Assembly (NCBI GenBank): GCA_964549945.1
Contig: CAZJXD010000008.1
Location: 1-64,000, forward strand
Reading direction: 5' to 3'
Length of the DNA stretch: 64,000 bases
DNA from: B25-G16 sp964549945
Lineage (GTDB): Bacteria > Desulfobacterota > DSM-4660 > Desulfatiglandales > B25-G16
How positions within the stretch are numbered: position 1 is the stretch's first letter; each line of letters opens with the position of its first letter. The position numbers and the translations under genes are program-made. The notes below the pieces were generated by a model, which did not search any database, was not told the origin of the DNA, and saw only the letters and a program-made list of their open reading frames with translations. Shown here in pieces: positions 7,924-15,309 of the stretch.

Positions 7924-8370
7924 CTACCTGTCCAGGGTCTCCCAGACCGAAAGCTTCCTCCTGTATGATTCCGAAAGGAGGCTACCCGCTGCCATGAGAT
8001 GCCCCATGTGCTCCATGGTCGGCTTCAATCCAAACTTCACCTTCTCAGGCCGGGCCTTGTAGGCAAAGGCCTTCGCCCTTTGCCCGGCCAATACAACTTC
8101 TAGCCGTATTCTCTCGTATTGATCCGGGCATCCCTGGTGTTCATCCAGCTTGGAGAGATCCGTATCTCTTATCTCATAGAGCACGCCCTCTACAATTCCA
8201 TTCTCGAATTGAACTATATTCGCATACCCTTCATCCGGATTTTCCGATGAGACCTTGTTGAATTCCAATCGGTATCCATGGAGTGTAGCGCGATTCCTCT
8301 GTGAGAACTCCATGTCCCATTCCCTCATTTTCTCACAATCCATGCTCACGCCATAGGAAAAGTAGTTCAT
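7924..8370 (-). CDS. Gamma-glutamylcyclotransferase-like protein
   Basis: 148 residues of the AIG2/GGCT fold. The substrate-binding opening YFSYGVSM corresponds to the family YGSN/S loop, and the catalytic glutamate is E137-type, here in LDEHQGCP. VQFENGIVEGVLYEI is the typical second strand pair. Such enzymes release 5-oxoproline from gamma-glutamyl substrates. The gene starts at ATG 8370. It lies 36 bases upstream of the broken SNase gene on the same strand. Confidence 0.8.
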   Translation of the reverse strand: MNYFSYGVSMDCEKMREWDMEFSQRNRATLHGYRLEFNKVSSENPDEGYANIVQFENGIVEGVLYEIRDTDLSKLDEHQGCPDQYERIRLEVVLAGQRAKAFAYKARPEKVKFGLKPTMEHMGHLMAAGSLLSESYRRKLSVWETLDR

Positions 8371-8585
8371 GGAATCCCATTCTTTGAGCCCCGAGTAGTG
8401 AAGAGTATCACGTTAGTGCTGGCTTATCAATAGAGAGGGGGGCGGAAAAGAGAGTATAAATGCCGAGAATCTACATCCTTGCATGGGGATTACCCCGGAT
8501 GTATTATCCTTGAGAGCAGAGGCTTGCCTTCGGCATCCCTCTGCTGGATTGAAGGTCTATTCTATGGATGCTCTTGATCCCAGCT

Positions 8586-8843
8586 TCACATCAGGTTATA
8601 GACTGTCACGATTTCCTTCATGTCAGAGTCAACCAGAACGGCTTTGTTGGTGCATCTGTCGATAGAATTGATTAACTGCTTCAGGTGTTTGACGAGGCGG
8701 TCCCTGTCCTTCTTGTGCAACCTATACTCCAATGTATCACCCTGCCTCCTCACTGGGGTTCCGTACTCGAGGATCAAATCGATATAATCCTTGGGGATTC
8801 CTCTCTGCTGAGATCGTTTGTTGGCATGATTGGATACTTTCAT
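8586..8843 (-). CDS. DUF4258-like small protein
   Basis: About 85 residues from ATG 8843, chosen over the upstream start at 8894 because AAGGGGGG lies eleven bases before it. Motifs SNHANKRSQQRGI, LILEYGTPV and ending EIVTVYN resemble the DUF4258 family, which has a RelE-like fold and often sits in toxin-antitoxin or mobile contexts. No antitoxin-like partner is evident next to it. An 8-base inverted repeat ACATAGAG/CTCTATGT (8919-8926, 8937-8944) upstream could be an operator. Toxin function is only a possibility. Confidence 0.6.
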   Translation of the reverse strand: MKVSNHANKRSQQRGIPKDYIDLILEYGTPVRRQGDTLEYRLHKKDRDRLVKHLKQLINSIDRCTNKAVLVDSDMKEIVTVYNLM

Positions 8844-9285
8844 GCGTGTGCCCCCCTTGACTACCTCGGGATCTATCCGGGGAATTATCTGCATTGAAGC
8901 CCCGGCGTTGTGCCCCCCACATAGAGCGCCTCCTCACTCTATGTAGTAATTAATCAATGTTATCATCAACATATAGTAGGAAAACTGATTAATTTTGTAA
9001 ATGTATTATAATAGAATTATAATTAGATGTCAAATAAAATAATTAAATAATTATTTTTTATCTTTAAGAAATAAAAAGGCTTTATTTTATCTCATGGAGC
9101 ATACTGGAAGAATGCGTTACCAAGGAGAGCACTATCGTTGGCTCGCTTCAAAGATCAACCGAGCTCCTTGGACGGTACGAACTCGAAAAGAGGGATTCGC
9201 CAGAAAGATATGGGAAATCAGTAAAGCAGGTACCCATGGGATCCTCTGCCGATTGTTGAGGGGATTTCTAAATCCAAGGACTTAG
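8844..9285. other. Intergenic region with AT-rich block
   Basis: 442 bases. The inverted repeat at 8919-8944 lies first. Bases 8940-9092 are strongly AT-rich, unlike the surrounding DNA, with many TAAT and ATAAT words, which could act as a promoter region, a curved DNA site or the edge of transferred DNA. A 63-codon frame at 9094-9285 lacks a ribosome site and recognisable features and is not called. Confidence 0.4.
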
Positions 9286-10161
9286 CTAGCGCTCGATATC
9301 GATAATGCCGCCCATGCAGACCACCTCAAGGCCCCTCTCGCGCAATGCCCGGATAAAGGGCGTTGCCCCTAGGGAGTCGCCGAGAAAGTGTCCCGTACAG
9401 ATCAGATTGCCCCCACCCCCTGTCAGCCTCTCGAGGTTTCCGAATTCGACGTGGAGCACGACGAGGGTCTTAAAGCCATTTTCCCAGCAAAATTTAACGA
9501 TCTCCGCGCTCGGCGCAGACTTCGCCCCGTGAACGAACACGACCTTTGAGGCCGAAGAGTCGGGATCTCCAATAAATATGCGAGGTGAGATGCCGTACCG
9601 ATCTTTCGCGCGGCGTGCCTCCGGCAGTTCCTCGATCAACGCCAGCACATCGCGTAATTTCCACTGGGGATTCCGAGAGGCTGCGTCATCAATCCGCTCC
9701 TGAAGGATCCTCCTGCCCGTCTCGTCCAGCGGGTTGTGGACGTTCATGAAAGGGAGTTCGAGAACCCGCGCCGCATCCACCTCGAGCACGGTTTGATTTG
9801 GCGACTCAAAGTACATCATTCGAAAGCGGAGGTTCTCCGTACGACGCACTGCTGAGTCAATGGACTCCCCAAGGGCATCCAAGGCCTCTTTCCTTGATAT
9901 CCCGTGTTTCTCCAGGAGATCTATGTGTCTTCGGTAGACCTCCCCCTGGTGAAGCAGCACGCCGCAGGGATGATGGCCAACCACCGCGTCAAACCCCATC
10001 TGCTTTGCCATGTGGAGCAGGCCCACGTTTACATCCATGGCGAGGAGAACCCTCCTGATACCGCTTCCGGGCACATGGATACCTGAATCCTCCGGGATCT
10101 CAGAGAATCCCGCCAAATCCAGTGCAATTCGCATAATCTCATCGGTGTCCAATCCCCTCAT
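9286..10161 (-). CDS. Nif3-like dinuclear metal protein
   Basis: 291 residues of the NIF3/YbgI family, sometimes annotated GTP cyclohydrolase I type 2. The metal-binding signature GHHPCG follows the strand FDAVV, and the C-terminal block has CTGHFLGDSLG, with a further histidine and glutamate contributing ligands (HVEFGN). Family members form toroidal hexamers with two metal ions per site; cellular role is unsettled. The length is within the family range. It is followed downstream by the AT-rich gap and preceded by the rubrerythrin stump. Confidence 0.8.
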   Translation of the reverse strand: MRGLDTDEIMRIALDLAGFSEIPEDSGIHVPGSGIRRVLLAMDVNVGLLHMAKQMGFDAVVGHHPCGVLLHQGEVYRRHIDLLEKHGISRKEALDALGESIDSAVRRTENLRFRMMYFESPNQTVLEVDAARVLELPFMNVHNPLDETGRRILQERIDDAASRNPQWKLRDVLALIEELPEARRAKDRYGISPRIFIGDPDSSASKVVFVHGAKSAPSAEIVKFCWENGFKTLVVLHVEFGNLERLTGGGGNLICTGHFLGDSLGATPFIRALRERGLEVVCMGGIIDIER

Positions 10162-10199
10162 AGGTTATCACCCTTCCATCTTTTTTTTGATCGGACCTC

Positions 10200-10484
10200 T
10201 CAAAAATCCATGGCCTGCCCCGGAACCACGCAATCGAGTGGTACCCTGTACCATGCATGCTCACTATAGATCCTTTCTCTTACCCTAGGCAAGAGAATCG
10301 AGCTTGATACCTTACCAGTTCTCGCCTGCTCGGCGAAGTAAGTGTAACGGTTTCGAGCCTGGAATTCTCCTGCAAAAGCGGTCAGGAGATTTTTTTCCGT
10401 TTTGCTGCCTTTAAACGCTACCACTTTTTTACTCTCTTTCTTTTGACTTGATCGTGAGGGAAAGGTCGTCTCCTCCCTTTCCAC
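10200..10484 (-). pseudogene. Truncated rubrerythrin
   Basis: Residues 25-53 of this frame (FKGSKTEKNLLTAFAGEF, ARNRYTYFAEQAR) are the N-terminus of rubrerythrin, a di-iron peroxidase of anaerobes, including the first metal-ligand glutamate. After EQAR the sequence becomes unrelated (SSSILLPRVRERIY) and no second helix pair or rubredoxin-like CxxC segment follows in any frame. About 29 of roughly 165-190 family residues remain. A deletion or rearrangement near 10330 is the simplest explanation. Confidence 0.7.
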
Positions 10485-10510
10485 CTGATAGCCTTCGACC
10501 AGTGGTTCAG

Positions 10511-10705
10511 TTATTCCTCAATGATAATAGCACCTGGCACACATTCCCGTGCAGCTTTTCTCACAAGTTCCTCCAGCTGGCCGGGAACCTCGTCAACGAG
10601 AACGCGAGAAACCATCTGGTCTTCATCATACTGGAAGACCTCTGAACACACATTGTTGCAGTTGCGGTCTCCCATGCATAGGTCATAGTCAATTCTCACC
10701 TTCAT
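10511..10705 (-). CDS. Single-cluster ferredoxin with Asp at the second ligand position
   Basis: 64 residues from ATG 10705, chosen because GGGAGGAG lies right before it. Cluster motif CMGDRNCNNVC: C10, D13, C16 and the distal C55 (ECVPGA) are the expected ligands, with C20 extra. The D in place of the second cysteine is the arrangement known from Pyrococcus furiosus ferredoxin, where the cluster can convert between 3Fe-4S and 4Fe-4S forms. It is a soluble electron carrier; its partner is not evident. The distal cysteine that pairs with C20 in P. furiosus is replaced by Leu. Confidence 0.85.
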   Translation of the reverse strand: MKVRIDYDLCMGDRNCNNVCSEVFQYDEDQMVSRVLVDEVPGQLEELVRKAARECVPGAIIIEE

Positions 10706-10925
10706 TTTCTCCTCCCGTGAATTGCGCCATTCAGACATGAAGGAAGGCTCCATACTACGAAAAGACATGGAGGGAGTAGGGCGAGTCGTTTCAAGACACC
10801 AGTTGCCTCTGATGACTCGATGCCTTCCTTATCAGGTCTCATTAGCCCTCCTAAAACTCGCTATCGCCTTGTACAATCTCAGCCAATCCTTGATGCCGAT
10901 ATAAGCCCCTGCACGCAGATGATAG

Positions 10926-11252
10926 TTAATCCATTCGAAGTCTCTCATCCATTTCACTGAGGTCGATCTCCTTCTCTCCCTCCTTGTCAAACTTCAATAC
11001 CACATCCCTGAAGTCCTCTTGATCGATCTTGTGCTTTACCCATTCATCCCATTCACTGCTCCTTGCGGAAGCGATCGCCTTAAAGTCCTTCGACTCATCG
11101 AATCTAGAAAGGGCCTCATTTTCTATCCACACACAGTACTTGCACCTATTCTCCCCGCCCCTGGATACGACAAAGAAATACTGGAAGTGGGTGCTTCCAG
11201 GCTTGAGCCCCTCCTGTATCTGGTAATCCTTATGCGACCATGACCTTTCCAT
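10926..11252 (-). CDS. Hypothetical protein, 108 aa
   Basis: Soluble, charged protein with one CKYC pair near residues 37-40, an aromatic strand THFQYFFVVSRGG and an acidic C-terminal half (EKEIDLSEMDE). I do not recognise the family. It starts at ATG 11252 with GAGGGGA about eight bases upstream. A conserved compact small protein is plausible given its composition and good ribosome site. No operon partner is nearby. Confidence 0.55.
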   Translation of the reverse strand: MERSWSHKDYQIQEGLKPGSTHFQYFFVVSRGGENRCKYCVWIENEALSRFDESKDFKAIASARSSEWDEWVKHKIDQEDFRDVVLKFDKEGEKEIDLSEMDERLRMD

Positions 11253-11589
11253 GATCCCCTCCTCTCATCTATTTCATTGTTTGATTACATGCATCCCATG
11301 ATTTGATTTCTCCTTTGCCGAACAAGCCTTTCAGCACCCCAACGGCCTTGGGATCCGTTAAACTTCTCCACAACCAATGGTGGTTCCTTCGCCGCAGGGA
11401 TCAAAGCTCGCCCTGTAGTATCGAAGATAATAACCATCTTCGGCAAAATCAAGCCTCATCGGCGGCAATGCTCATGCAATGGGAATCCCCTGTCACCCCG
11501 ATAAGGCTAAGAGATACCCACCCCCGCATCACATAATTCAAAGGCTGGTTCCCACGGGCTTGGGCCCATGGCACTCTGAGACAAGTATA
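11253..11589. other. Intergenic region, no gene seen
   Basis: No supported gene. The last 40 bases carry GGGCTTGGGCCC, which occurs again beyond the right arm of the following repeat (11800-11811) in the same orientation, and in a similar place at the second repeat copy near 28600. Confidence 0.35.
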
Positions 11590-11772
11590 GACCTTGATGT
11601 CTTTTCTGAGTGACTGACGGGAGGCCTTCGTCCTTTTCGCGACTTATCAGCGGGGGAAACCGCAGCCCCGAGCCTGTCGAGGGGAATGCGGAGGGGGCAG
11701 GACTCCCCCGTGGATAAGTCGTTGAAAAGACCAGGCCGGGAGCCTTGGAACGGAAGAAAAGACATCAAGGTC
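11590..11772. repeat. Palindromic repeat, copy A, with a nested insertion
   Basis: Eighteen-base perfect inverted arms lie at 11590-11607 (GACCTTGATGTCTTTTCT) and 11755-11772. The same arms and flanks occur at 28508-28571 with a 28-base loop. Copy A has an extra 119 bases (11624-11742) in that loop, flanked by GGGAG on both sides and itself palindromic (GACTTATC near 11641, GATAAGTC near 11713). This is a REP/MITE-like interspersed element. Confidence 0.75.
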
Positions 11773-12064
11773 GCTCTTATCATTACTGCATTCATCCCCG
11801 GGCTTGGGCCCGGGGTCCTTTGCCGATTGGTGGAAGATTATTGCGTGAGCTCCTCAGCGAATGATCCCGACTTCGCCTGAGGGTTATTCATGAAAGAAGC
11901 GTAAGGTTGAGCATGGAGAGGTCTTTTTTCACATTTATAAGAGCATTCTTAATTAAAGCACGTTGTTTCGTATAACGCTGTTAGAGAGGGATATGGGAGG
12001 TTTGAAGCGGTGGGAGGATCAATTGTGGGTCTTCAGATACCCCATGGTGGTAAGATTGCAGGAT
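11773..12064. other. Intergenic region after repeat copy A
   Basis: The first 60 bases are shared with the region following repeat copy B (TCGCTCTTATCATTA, then GGGCTTGGGCCCGGGGTCCT). The remainder up to the signalling gene holds no recognisable element. Confidence 0.35.
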
Positions 12065-13465
12065 TTAAGGCTTGCCCTGCTTTTTCCCCGCACGCTCTTG
12101 CTCCGTGATCTCGCGTATAATGCCGTGGTAGCCCAGAATGCGCCCCTCATCGGTCTTTCTTACGGCGGCGGTGATCAGGCAGTCCATATCCGTACCGTCC
12201 TTCCTGCGGAGCCTTACTTTAAAGTCCCTCACCGATTCCTTACCCTCTATCTCTCGTTGAAACCTCGAGCGATCATCGAGATCGGAGTAGGTATCCTGGA
12301 CCTTCAGACCGGCCATCTCTTTTTTGGTGTAGCCGAAGAGGTCCCTGAAGGATTGATTCACTTCAACAAATGCCCCATCGCGGGTGGTGATATAGACCGC
12401 ATCTCGTGACTCCTGGAATAGCGATCGGTACTTTTCCTCGCTCTCTCGAAGGGCTTCCTCTGCCTGCATGTGATCGGATATTTCCTGCTTGAGAAACTCG
12501 ACGGTTTTCGAGAGCTCGTCAGTTCGCTTCTCGATCTCCTTTTCGAGCTCCTTGCGAGCTTTTTGTAGCTCTCTTTCCGCCCGCCTTCGCTCAGTCAACT
12601 CCTGCCTCAATTCCTCATACAGGCGCGCGTTCTCAATGGCAATGGCCGCCGTGTTGCTCAAGGCAGTGAGTACCTTGAGATCGTCCTTTCTGAAGCCCTC
12701 GGGCAATCCGATAGTGTCCACATACACTACCCCTTTGGTCTCACCCTTGTAGGTGAGCGGCACGCACATGATAGACCGCACATTCATCTTTTCTATGCTG
12801 TCTGAGAGCTCGGTCTTATTCGCGTAACTCGTATCGGACATCATTATGGGCTTTCCCCTGTTTATAGTCCTCCTTACGATGGTCCTGCTGTAGTGAATCG
12901 TGGAGGAGAGGTCTTTCTCATGTTCCGCCCTGACCTTTGAAACCACCTCCCTCAATTTGCCCGTGTCCTTGTCCATCAAGAGTATGGCGCCTCGATCAAT
13001 TCTCTTCAGGAGGTTAAAAATATGTTCCACCACCTTATCGAAGATCTCGCTTCTATCCAGGGATTGAGCGAGAATATTCGATACGTTCAGCAGTAACTCC
13101 AGGCTGCGGACGTAGTTCCTAGAAACATCCTCCAATGGCTCTGCCGGCGGTCTTTTTACCGGGGATTGCTTCTGGAAGGTCAGGATGGTTCTCCCTATCT
13201 TAACCCTGCTCTCCTTTGCTATCTCCACCTCCACCCCCGGATCTATCTGTTCTCCGTCTATAAACACGCCCAGAAGGCTCGCAAGATCCAACACGAAGAT
13301 CTTATCCTCTTTTTTTATCAATTGGGCATGATGCCGGGAGATATCCTTCTCCAAGATGCGAATATCGTTGTCAGCAGCCCTCCCTATTGTGGTAACGCCC
13401 TCATTGAGGGGAAAGGAATTTCCCCTCATCGGACCATCTATGATATACAACTGCTCCAAGTTCAA
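12065..13465 (-). CDS. FHA-GAF-PAS signalling protein without an output domain
   Basis: 466 residues. An FHA domain at about 20-90 keeps the phosphothreonine-binding residues G28, R29, S43 and H46 (TIGRAADNDI, DISRHHAQL). A GAF domain spans about 125-285, a coiled coil 285-340, and a PAS domain 345-455 ending in GYHGIIREITEQER. No kinase, GGDEF, phosphatase or DNA-binding domain follows. It may be a phosphoprotein-binding adaptor for a Ser/Thr kinase or a partner of a separate histidine kinase. Its PAS domain closely resembles that of the hybrid kinase at 54171-56972. It lies downstream of the PLP lyase-like gene on the same strand. Confidence 0.85.
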   Translation of the reverse strand: MNLEQLYIIDGPMRGNSFPLNEGVTTIGRAADNDIRILEKDISRHHAQLIKKEDKIFVLDLASLLGVFIDGEQIDPGVEVEIAKESRVKIGRTILTFQKQSPVKRPPAEPLEDVSRNYVRSLELLLNVSNILAQSLDRSEIFDKVVEHIFNLLKRIDRGAILLMDKDTGKLREVVSKVRAEHEKDLSSTIHYSRTIVRRTINRGKPIMMSDTSYANKTELSDSIEKMNVRSIMCVPLTYKGETKGVVYVDTIGLPEGFRKDDLKVLTALSNTAAIAIENARLYEELRQELTERRRAERELQKARKELEKEIEKRTDELSKTVEFLKQEISDHMQAEEALRESEEKYRSLFQESRDAVYITTRDGAFVEVNQSFRDLFGYTKKEMAGLKVQDTYSDLDDRSRFQREIEGKESVRDFKVRLRRKDGTDMDCLITAAVRKTDEGRILGYHGIIREITEQERAGKKQGKP

Positions 13466-13742
13466 CCTCCGATCCCTCAGGCCTAACCTCGCTCACAGGC
13501 TAAACCAACGACGGCCAAGCAATACGCTTGTTGGCCCTCTTCAGCCCTTATGAAGCTTAGCAAGAATGGCGTACTTTTTCAATCTTTTAAAGCTGCCCTG
13601 CTGGAAAATGTGAATCCATGCCTGAAACATACGCCTATTCATTCTCCGGTGCATTACCATACATTCCGCTGAAGCACTTCTTGCCTGCTCAACGATTAGA
13701 ATTCAACGAAATCGTATACCTAAGAAAAAATCCCATAGGTGC

Positions 13743-15260
13743 TTACACCTTGTATAAGAGATCCATGTACCTCTCCAAAAGATCTCCCACCACTCCCCTC
13801 AGTGGCAGCCTGGCCGCCATACCGTATACAGGGGCCATACCACCCTTCACATCCGAATTTTCTTTGACATACTCGACAGCTGAGCCCAGGTCATCGATGA
13901 ATCGTTCTGCTACGCCTTGCTCGGTATGTCTCAGGGTTACGCAGAGGTGGATGCACGGCGGCTTATGGAGCGGGTTCAGGGCCCACTTTCGCCCGGACAT
14001 AAAATCCAGCACCCTGTAGATATCCAGCCTCTCCGATCCGAATGCGATCACCCACAGAGGATCCCCGAGTATGGAGAGATCTGGGATGCGCTGGATTCCG
14101 CTCTTTATGGACGCGGCTGTTTCCAGGATCCTTTTTGTTGCCTCCAGATAACCCCTGGCTCCCATGGACACCATCGCCGCCCAGCACGCGGCGCTCAGCG
14201 CGCCTGGCCGGCTCCCCGCAAAGGTGGGCGAGCAATACAGGCCTCCAGGCCACTCCGTGCTTTTGTAATACTGAGAGTGGCGCAGCCCCAGTCCGCGATA
14301 AAGGATCACCGAGGTCCCCTTTGAGGCGTAGCCATATTTGTGGGTGTCAGCGGAAAGAGAGGTGACCCCGGGCAATCGAAAGTCGAAGGGAGGGATCGCA
14401 TATCCCAACCGCTCGGCCCAGGGAAGCACAAACCCGCCGAGGCAAGCGTCGGTGTGGAAGCCCACACCCCTTTGCCTCGCCAACTCGGACAGCTCCTCGA
14501 TGGGGTCGATGATGCCATGGGGAAATGTCGGTGCCGAGCCAACAAGGACGACGGTATTCTTGGTGATTGCCTTCGCGGTTGACTCCACGTCTGCCCTGTA
14601 GTCCTCATCCACGGGGATACGGATGCACCGGATATTGAAATACTGGGCAGCCTTATCAAAGGCCGCGTGGGCAGTGGCGGGTATGATCATCTCGGGTCTT
14701 GTGATCTTCCTCCGATCCCTGGCCCAATCCCTGTATGCCTTCATGGCAAGCAGTATGCTCTCCGTACCGCCAGAGGTAACTACCCCGCATATCTCCCCAT
14801 CCGTGTCCGAAGCAGCCTTGGCGCCTAACATATTCCCGGCCATGGATACCACCTCTGCCTCGTACTTGGCGCTGCTTGGCCACACATCGGAGTGGAGCGG
14901 GTTGCTCTGGGAATTGATCGCGTACGCCTCATTGAGAAATCCTATATGCGATTCATCGCCGTGATACACGGCACCTGACACGTAGCCATCCTTCCATTTC
15001 GCATCCTCGAGCCCCTGAAGCCGCCGCATCTCCTCCAGGACTTCCTCCCTCCCAAGGCCCTGATCGGGAATCTCCTGAAATCGCATTCCGCTATCCCTGT
15101 AAGGTTTCACGGCCTTCTCCAGCTCCCCCATGATGCTCTCGTATTCCCCCTCTATCCTCTTCTTGACAGCGGGAATCGGCTCAACGCACTTAAACAATCC
15201 CGAGATAATGCTCGGGTGTATCCACTCGATACCACGCATAACAAAGTGCTTCAGGTCCAT
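13743..15260 (-). CDS. PLP-dependent lyase/decarboxylase, sphingosine-1-phosphate lyase family
   Basis: 505 residues of the group II decarboxylase fold. The PLP-binding elements are visible: TSGGTESILLA (phosphate binding, about 163-173), HAAFDKAA with the ring-stacking His, FHTDACLGGFVLPW (aspartate to the ring nitrogen) and the Schiff-base lysine in SADTHKYGYASKG. The overall pattern fits sphingosine-1-phosphate lyase, which splits a phosphorylated amino alcohol into an aldehyde and phosphoethanolamine. It follows the FGGY kinase gene by 49 bases, so a kinase-then-lyase pathway is an attractive inference. Substrate unknown. Confidence 0.85.
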   Translation of the reverse strand: MDLKHFVMRGIEWIHPSIISGLFKCVEPIPAVKKRIEGEYESIMGELEKAVKPYRDSGMRFQEIPDQGLGREEVLEEMRRLQGLEDAKWKDGYVSGAVYHGDESHIGFLNEAYAINSQSNPLHSDVWPSSAKYEAEVVSMAGNMLGAKAASDTDGEICGVVTSGGTESILLAMKAYRDWARDRRKITRPEMIIPATAHAAFDKAAQYFNIRCIRIPVDEDYRADVESTAKAITKNTVVLVGSAPTFPHGIIDPIEELSELARQRGVGFHTDACLGGFVLPWAERLGYAIPPFDFRLPGVTSLSADTHKYGYASKGTSVILYRGLGLRHSQYYKSTEWPGGLYCSPTFAGSRPGALSAACWAAMVSMGARGYLEATKRILETAASIKSGIQRIPDLSILGDPLWVIAFGSERLDIYRVLDFMSGRKWALNPLHKPPCIHLCVTLRHTEQGVAERFIDDLGSAVEYVKENSDVKGGMAPVYGMAARLPLRGVVGDLLERYMDLLYKV

Positions 15261-15309
15261 CTCGTACCTCCGCTTTGTTCAGCCCATGGGCCAAAGGGCA
15301 CTCCAGGCC

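Noticed and set aside
9094..9285. 63-codon plus-strand frame
   Set aside because: No ribosome site, no recognisable motif, next to an AT-rich tract.
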